NCBI RefSeq assembly: GCF_002585305.1
Contig: NZ_NUNF01000039.1
Location: 36,975 to 100,974, forward strand
Source: Bacillus sp. AFS037270
GTDB lineage: Bacteria > Bacillota > Bacilli > Bacillales_B > DSM-18226
Length of the DNA: 64,000 nucleotides
Direction of reading: 5' to 3'
The notes under the pieces are model-generated. The model did no database searches, was not told the origin of the DNA, and saw only the letters and a list, made by a program, of their open reading frames with translations. Position 1 is the first letter of the stretch. Each line of letters begins with the position of its first letter. The position numbers and the translations under genes are program-made. Shown piece after piece: positions 59,264 through 64,000 of the stretch.

Positions 59264-61012
59264 ATGCGTAAACGCAGTACCTCCGTTTTGAAATCGCTTA
59301 TTTTTTCGACTCTCTCACTCGTTCTTATACTAGTTGTTGGTATTTATTTTTTCGGTGGGGATAGAGGTGAGAAGCAGCCGGTCAAGAAAGTTCCCATAAC
59401 ATCACCTCCAACTAAGAGTAAACCATCAGATTCAAATGGAGATAAACCTTCGAGTCTAGAAGCATTGGTCCGTGAAACCTTTTCTCTATCTAAGGAAGGG
59501 AAGATAGTAAACTCTCCTTTCATTTCCGGTAAAACCAAAAAAATAGAAGTAATGAATCAATGGGGAAAACCGGACCAAACAACGAAAACTTCAAGTGTTA
59601 TGTACCAAGAATATGGAAAGCACCATGTCGTCCTTGGGTATCTTGGAGAAATATTGATTGATATCAGGTCCTATGATTCGGTATTACAGACCGTTCGATT
59701 AAGTGAAATCAAGAAGTCAGGCGGTGAACCTGATCAGGTTCGGTACTATCAAGATCGATTCAATAACCAGATCATTCTTATATATCATGTTAATTCTACA
59801 ACTGATTTAAAGTGGATATTACCAAAGCCTACCGAAAAGGAGCCGAATCCAAAAGTGGATCATATTTCTGTCTATACCCAAGTTCACAATCAATCAGATC
59901 AACAGAAGAGCATAGATGAAATCATTTCGGAAATGAGTTTAGATGAAAAAATTGGGCAGATGATGATTGCTGGTATTTCTGGTACAAAAATGGACACACA
60001 AACAAAAAATTTAATCACAAATTACAAAGTTGGAGGGATGATTTTTTACCAGGACAATTTAGTCAATCCTGAGCAAACCGTTCAGCTGCTAAATGAAATA
60101 AAGACTGAAAATGTTCACAATCGTCTGCCGTTATTTTTAAGTGTTGACCAAGAAGGTGGACGCGTAATCAGGCTGCCTGGAGGACTTTTCAATTTTCCTA
60201 CTAATAAAGAGATCGGGGTAATCAATAATTCTCAGTTTTCTTATAAAGTTGGAACGATTTTAGGCAAGGAGTTAAATGGGTTTGGGTTCAATCTTGACTT
60301 CGCACCTGTACTTGATGTCAACAGCAATCCGAAAAACCCAATAATAGGGGACAGGTCATTCGGAAACAATCCGGACGTTGTCAGTAAGCTTGGGATTCAA
60401 ACCATAAAAGGCATTCAGTCGCAAAATATAATCGCAACGATTAAGCATTTTCCCGGACACGGAGATACATCGGTTGATTCCCATCTCGAATTGCCAATCG
60501 TATATAAAAATCTGACAGAGCTAAAGCAACTCGAATTAATTCCGTTTGAGCGTGCCATAGATAACGGGGCTGATACGGTCATGGTGGCACATATCTTACT
60601 GCCAAAATTGGATGCTCATTATCCAGCATCTATGTCCAAAGTTATCATCACGGATATCCTTAGAAAACAGCTTGCTTTCGGCGGTGTTGTGATAACGGAT
60701 GACATGACTATGAAGGCAATCACGGACCATTATAAAATGGGCGCGGCGGCAGTGGATTCCATTAATGCCGGCAGTGACATCATTTTGGTGGCCCATGATT
60801 ATAACAAAATAATTGAAGCCATTACATCCATAAAGGTCGCTGTACAAAAAGGGGAGATCTCTGAGCAAAGAATTAATGATAGTGTCAGAAGAATTATCAT
60901 GTTAAAAAAGAAATATGGAATGAACAATACGAACATGGGAAATGTGAATATTGAAGAGCTGAACCATTCGATAAAAAATCTCCTTGAAGAGTACAAAATA
61001 GAACCGAATTAA
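59264..61012 (+). CDS. DUF4309-GH3 fusion, membrane-anchored beta-N-acetylhexosaminidase
   Basis: About 582 residues from ATG 59264 (AAAGGAA upstream). One N-terminal anchor (LIFSTLSLVLILVVGIYFFG) precedes a linker. Residues 65-205 match DUF4309/YjgB (KIVNSPFISGKTKKIEVMNQ; GYLGEILIDIRSYDSVLQTV). Residues 225-560 are a GH3 NagZ barrel: MSLDEKIGQMMIAGISG, LFLSVDQEGGRVIRLPGG, TIKHFPGHGDTSVDSHLELP and GGVVITDDMTMKAITDHY. The KHFPGHGDT dyad with His and Asp is the NagZ acid/base. It should remove GlcNAc from peptidoglycan outside the membrane. The DUF4309 part is an unusual partner. Confidence 0.85.
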   Translation: MRKRSTSVLKSLIFSTLSLVLILVVGIYFFGGDRGEKQPVKKVPITSPPTKSKPSDSNGDKPSSLEALVRETFSLSKEGKIVNSPFISGKTKKIEVMNQWGKPDQTTKTSSVMYQEYGKHHVVLGYLGEILIDIRSYDSVLQTVRLSEIKKSGGEPDQVRYYQDRFNNQIILIYHVNSTTDLKWILPKPTEKEPNPKVDHISVYTQVHNQSDQQKSIDEIISEMSLDEKIGQMMIAGISGTKMDTQTKNLITNYKVGGMIFYQDNLVNPEQTVQLLNEIKTENVHNRLPLFLSVDQEGGRVIRLPGGLFNFPTNKEIGVINNSQFSYKVGTILGKELNGFGFNLDFAPVLDVNSNPKNPIIGDRSFGNNPDVVSKLGIQTIKGIQSQNIIATIKHFPGHGDTSVDSHLELPIVYKNLTELKQLELIPFERAIDNGADTVMVAHILLPKLDAHYPASMSKVIITDILRKQLAFGGVVITDDMTMKAITDHYKMGAAAVDSINAGSDIILVAHDYNKIIEAITSIKVAVQKGEISEQRINDSVRRIIMLKKKYGMNNTNMGNVNIEELNHSIKNLLEEYKIEPN

Positions 61013-61241
61013 GGGGACAGCAAAATTTGCAGAAGAAGAATTAAAAAGAGACTTCGTCAAAGTAACGGGTTTCGTTCCCTATCGCAAACAAATATATAAA
61101 TTCAAAATTTGGTACTGAAGAGAAATGGCAGTAAAGTGACACGAAAAATGGTTGATTGTGTTTGATAGGGGCTATGTGATAATTGACGTTGATTGTCGTA
61201 ACTAAGAAAAACAAATTTAAATCGATGGAGGTACATTCGGA

Positions 61242-61568
61242 ATGTCGGAAAACACCGCAAGTGAAGCTACAGGTAAAAGGCACTTTATGTTGAAGTCTAC
61301 TCCTCCAAGAACAACTTTTCACCAGGATATGACAGTAGAAGAACGGAACATTATGATAGAACATATTGCTTATTGGACCGAAAAGCAAAACCAGGGGATT
61401 GCCTTGGTCTTTGGTCCTGTTTTAAATCCTTCAGCTCCGCACGGACTTGCGGTAATTGAAGTTGAAAATGAAGTTCAAGTCCCAAAACTTATAGCAGAAG
61501 ACCCAGCAGTAATTGCTGGTATAATGACAACTGAATTTTTTCCGATGATTGCAACGCTGCCAAAATAA
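61242..61568 (+). CDS. YciI family protein
   Basis: 108 residues. HFMLKSTPPRTTFHQDMTVE and NIMIEHIAYWTEKQNQGIAL, then VFGPVLNPSAPHGLAVIEVE match the YciI/YCII dimeric alpha-beta barrel family. The conserved His-Asp pair of YciI is HQDM... here as FHQDM. It is a small enzyme or binding protein of uncertain function. GGAGGTAC precedes the ATG. Followed by two hairpins. Confidence 0.82.
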   Translation: MSENTASEATGKRHFMLKSTPPRTTFHQDMTVEERNIMIEHIAYWTEKQNQGIALVFGPVLNPSAPHGLAVIEVENEVQVPKLIAEDPAVIAGIMTTEFFPMIATLPK

Positions 61569-61620
61569 CACGCTTGCTCTTGGCAGGCGATGTTAATTGA
61601 AAAAGAAACTTGAATAGACA

Positions 61621-61712
61621 AAAGCAAATGGCTAAGTATTGGAATGAGTCATTTGCTTTTTGGACTTAAACAAACTGGTGCAAGAGTGAAAGATCCAGCT
61701 GCTTAGGCAGCT
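61621..61712 (+). terminator. two hairpins after the YciI gene
   Basis: AAAGCAAATG (61621-61630) pairs with CATTTGCTTT (61650-61659), then TTTGG. A second, AGCTGC-TTAG-GCAGCT (61697-61712), is followed by TTTTG. The first is the likely terminator. Confidence 0.6.
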
Positions 61713-61878
61713 TTTTGTAAAGGCCGGTTAGTAGAAGAAAGAACAGTATAAGAAGAGTATGCAACTTTAGCGATTGCTGGCTCATATTTTGCAAGGTGGG
61801 GTATTTCGGTAACTAATACATACTATAGGTAATTTCTGGGGAAGGTATTTTTAGGATAACTTTTTTTGGAGGTTACTT

Positions 61879-62901
61879 ATGGATGTAAAAGAAAAACAGA
61901 TTAGGCTAACAGCGGGTGAAATGGGTCAACTTTGGCTTCAATACTTAAATGATAGCTCAAGCATATGTATTCTTACATTTTTTCTAGAAAAAGTTGAGGA
62001 TATTGAAATTAAGCCTATAATTGAATCTGCTTTAGAATTATCAAAGTTACATATTCAAAAGATTACAGCAATACTGACAGAGGAAAAAAATGTAGTTCCA
62101 TATGGTTTTAGTATTAAAGAGGATGTGGATTTAAATGCTCCTAGACTTTATTCCGACAGTTTTGTGCTAAATTTTATAAACCAAATGTCTAAGGTTGGAC
62201 TTACAACTTATGCTGGAAGTGTTGGATCATCTGTAAGAAGTGATATTAAATCTTATTACATGGATTGCCTTACAGAAACCATGCAATTATATGATAAGTC
62301 AACTGAATTATTATTGTCTAAAGGATTATTTATCAGGTCTCCTAGCCTGCCTAATTTAGAGAAGGTTGAATTTGTAAAAAAACAATGGTTTATGTTAGAT
62401 GTGTTCGGAGAAAAAAGACCGTTAGTTGCTGCCGAAGTCGATAATTTATTTGCGAATCTACAAAGAAATGCCTTGGGAGTAGCTGCACTTACTGGCTTTA
62501 GTCAGGTTGCAAAGGATAAGGATGTAAAACAATTCTTTTTAAAGGGTTTAGAAGTTGGGAATAAACATATTAGATTATTTAGAGATAAGCTAGAGGAAAG
62601 TAAACTTCCAGCACCTATGGGTTGGGATTCAGAAATAACAAATAGTACATCCCATACTTTTTCTGATAAACTGATGATGTTCTTCACAAGTGGTTTGATT
62701 GCTTTGAGCGTTGGCTATTATGGTACAGCTGTTAGTCTAAGTCCTAGAGGAGATATTAGTGCAATGTATAACAGGCTATCCTTAGAAGTTCAGATGTATT
62801 CTGAAGATGGAGCTAATATCATGATTAAAAATGGATGGTTGGAACAGCCTCCAATGGCATCCGATAGAGATGAATTAATAAGAAAAAAGAATCACTTGTA
62901 A
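61879..62901 (+). CDS. DUF3231 family protein (second of two)
   Basis: 340 residues, GGAGGTTACTT before the ATG. It is laid out like the gene at 57981: LTAGEMGQLWLQYLNDSSSI, then ESALELSKLHIQKITAILTE, and a second half with VAAEVDNLFANLQRNALGVA and KHIRLFRDKLEESKLPAPMG, then WDSEITNSTSHTFSDKLMMF. The block DSEITNS...FSDKLM is shared with the first copy, so the two are paralogues about one third identical. They flank the GH3 and YciI genes. Function unknown. Confidence 0.85.
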   Translation: MDVKEKQIRLTAGEMGQLWLQYLNDSSSICILTFFLEKVEDIEIKPIIESALELSKLHIQKITAILTEEKNVVPYGFSIKEDVDLNAPRLYSDSFVLNFINQMSKVGLTTYAGSVGSSVRSDIKSYYMDCLTETMQLYDKSTELLLSKGLFIRSPSLPNLEKVEFVKKQWFMLDVFGEKRPLVAAEVDNLFANLQRNALGVAALTGFSQVAKDKDVKQFFLKGLEVGNKHIRLFRDKLEESKLPAPMGWDSEITNSTSHTFSDKLMMFFTSGLIALSVGYYGTAVSLSPRGDISAMYNRLSLEVQMYSEDGANIMIKNGWLEQPPMASDRDELIRKKNHL

Positions 62902-62910
62902 ATCCATTTA

Positions 62911-62945
62911 AAGTCCTTCTGCATTTAACAGTAAGGACTTTTTTT
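62911..62945 (+). terminator. terminator of the second DUF3231 gene
   Basis: AAGTCCTT (62911-62918) pairs with AAGGACTT (62933-62940), then five T. Confidence 0.72.
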
Positions 62946-63076
62946 AATATCATGATGAATTATGTTTGATATATTGTGAAGAGTTGTACTTAAACTAAAC
63001 CAGCTAATAGTTTGTCAATAATTTTCAATAAAAATCTTAAAAATCACATGTTATACTAAAAATAAGCATGCCAAAG

Positions 63077-63110
63077 AACCTTCCTAATCTAAATTGTTGG
63101 AAGGTTTTGT
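63077..63110. terminator. hairpin between DUF3231 and the IS110 element
   Basis: AACCTTCC (63077-63084) pairs with GGAAGGTT (63099-63106), followed by TTGT. It might be the terminator of the plus-strand transcript or lie in the right flank of the IS. Confidence 0.45.
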
Positions 63111-63132
63111 ATTGTTTGGTTATATTTTTAAT

Positions 63133-63753
63133 TTAAGCTATATCTTGGAAAGTAGAATTGCTTTTTAAAAGTGCATATATCCACTGTAAAAGCTTATTTG
63201 CACAAGCTATTACAGCTACTTTATATGGCTTTCCTTCTTCGCGTTTCTTATCATAAAACTCCCGTAATCGCTTATTTCGGGGGATGATATTATCCGTCGT
63301 TTTCTTTTTGCGACAATCACGAATGGCACATTTAACAGCCATAAACAAGGCATGCCGTAATCTACTGGACCCTCTTTTAGTGATTCTGTTGACGGTTCCC
63401 TTGAATCTACCGGATTCAAATATACTTGGATCAATTCCGGCAAATGCTACTAGCTTTTTAGGGTGATTAAACCGATCTATCTCACCGATTTCAGAAATAA
63501 TCGTTGCCGCGATTTTTTCTCCGATACCAGGGATTGATTGGATAATCTTATATTCTTTGATTTCTTTTGCTAAAGCATCTATCTCTTCCTCAAATGTAGA
63601 TAGGTGCTTTTGGTATTCTAAAAGCATTTTAATATACATTTCTAGGGTTAAAATATGGCTTTGATATAAGGTTTCCTGAAAAGGATTCTTTTCCAAGTAA
63701 GCTTGAACCTGACTTTCACCTTTAGCTACATCCAGACCAACGACTGGATTCAT
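63133..63753 (-). pseudogene. IS110 family transposase, internally deleted
   Basis: 206 codons from ATG 63753, with GGAGGAGGAG just upstream. The start MNPVVGLDVAKGESQVQAYL holds the first catalytic Asp of the RuvC-like DEDD domain, but the protein then jumps to PFQETLYQSHILTLEMYIKM, so the remaining acidic residues are missing. The C-terminal domain is complete: IQSIPGIGEKIAATIISEIG, then FNHPKKLVAFAGIDPSIFES and NRITKRGSSRLRHALFMAVK with the conserved Ser. Full-length family members run about 400 residues. The frame is open, so the deletion is in frame. Confidence 0.85.
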
Positions 63754-63937
63754 TTTTAAATCTCCTCCTCCAATAAATAAATTCACCGGTACCCCTAATC
63801 CTTCTTGCAGTGTCATAGCTTCGCTTGTTATACGAGATCTATGTCCCAACCAGCCTCAAACATGTTTCTACAAGTAGGGGGCGAACTGTTTAGCTGACGA
63901 GATCTAAGTCCCACGGGTGCTTACGTTCTACCCCGGC
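63754..63937 (-). ncRNA. candidate IS110 bridge (seek) RNA leader
   Basis: The IS110 family places its guide RNA in the untranslated region before the transposase. Here the 184 bases before the ATG contain GGGACATAGATCTCGT (63830-63845) and GGGACTTAGATCTCGT (63892-63907), two near-identical 16-mers about 46 bases apart on the minus strand, consistent with paired guide loops. The sequence frame extends as an ORF only by chance. Confidence 0.5.
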
Positions 63938-63944
63938 TACCGTT

Positions 63945-63972
63945 ATAATAAAACCATATAAAAAAAGGTCAA
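63945..63972 (-). promoter_or_regulatory. promoter of the IS110 leader
   Basis: On the minus strand TTGACC (63972-63967), 16-base spacer, TATTAT (63950-63945). Transcription would begin near 63937 and cover the leader and the transposase. Confidence 0.5.
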
Positions 63973-64000
63973 CCAGAAATTAAAATGTACCCGATAGAGT

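Larger units (their letters stand above)
63077..64000 (-). mobile_element. IS110-type element, 5' side and deleted transposase
   Basis: It groups the leader, promoter and transposase remnant. The 5' (left) boundary lies beyond the end of the window or near 63975-64000, and no target duplication is expected in this family. The 3' boundary cannot be set exactly. Confidence 0.6.

Noticed and set aside
63754..63849. N-terminal extension of the IS110 ORF (MGHRSRITSEAM...)
   Set aside because: It translates the untranslated guide-RNA leader; the strong ribosome site lies before ATG 63753.
1..64000. prophage or large conjugative element
   Set aside because: No integrase, portal, terminase or relaxase genes are seen; only one IS110 fragment.

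Overview
The window comes from a low-GC, spore-forming Gram-positive bacterium, most likely Bacillus in the broad sense (Bacillus, Neobacillus, Peribacillus or Priestia). The evidence is AT-rich DNA with strong AGGAGG-type ribosome sites, frequent TTG/GTG starts, a YheC/YheD spore-coat type protein, YkvA, YdbC and YmaF proteins, a HssRS/HrtAB heme system, an MhqR regulon and tandem glycine riboswitch architecture. There are no rRNA or tRNA genes and no CRISPR array. The DNA reads as chromosomal accessory territory. Intact stress and transport operons alternate with gene remnants: carboxymuconolactone decarboxylase, GH78, GH2, acetoacetate decarboxylase, two DUF1259 tails, an OFA transporter tail and an internally deleted IS110.

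Layout. 0-7.7 kb: the end of an aldo/keto reductase, a MurF-like ligase facing two ATP-grasp genes, decayed glycosidases, a YwaF-like membrane protein and YdbC. 8-13 kb: an AraC regulator, then HrtBA efflux with the HssRS two-component system and a candidate HssR box. 13.2-19.4 kb: a secreted GH3 enzyme and a 1252-residue DUF4011-helicase-Vsr-type nuclease that resembles the Hhe antiphage protein. 19.8-26.8 kb: a GlnHPQ-type transporter, a tandem glycine riboswitch in front of an M20 hydrolase and an MFS transporter, and a second, solitary glycine-type aptamer with its own terminator. 27-33.5 kb: DUF899, a SEC-C protein, and a LytS/LytTR pair next to an OFA-family MFS carrier. That carrier has a direct repeat in front of it that closely resembles the E. 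coli YpdB site.

33.7-41.3 kb: two disordered Asn/Arg/Asp-rich paralogues, YmaF-like and YkvA proteins, then a BlaI-type repressor with an M56 protease. The BlaI-type operators overlap the -10 boxes of both its own operon and a DoxX-DsbA operon, which is followed by a methyltransferase-CopC-CopD operon. 41.4-49.6 kb: an FMN reductase, a CWC protein, a second DoxX, a secreted PHP phosphoesterase, HupE, YeiH with a divergent LysR regulator, and a relic of the OFA transporter.

49.7-57.6 kb is a quinone/electrophile detoxification island. It holds MhqR with two clear operators, DoxX (MhqP) and ring-cleaving dioxygenase (MhqO); a MerR-SDR operon with a 19-bp-spacer promoter; and a second MarR system with four copies of a 16-bp palindrome in front of marR, an SDR and two NAD(P)H:quinone-type oxidoreductases. 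58-64 kb: two DUF3231 proteins flank a DUF4309-GH3 lipid-anchored or membrane-anchored hexosaminidase and a YciI protein, and the window ends in a truncated IS110 transposase with its likely bridge-RNA leader.

The strongest candidates for new biology are the four-operator MarR quinone regulon, the BlaI/M56-controlled DoxX-DsbA (plus possibly CopCD) set, the pyruvate-type LytS/LytTR-OFA module, the glycine riboswitch on a hydrolase/transporter pair with an orphan aptamer, and the MurF-like/double ATP-grasp locus.
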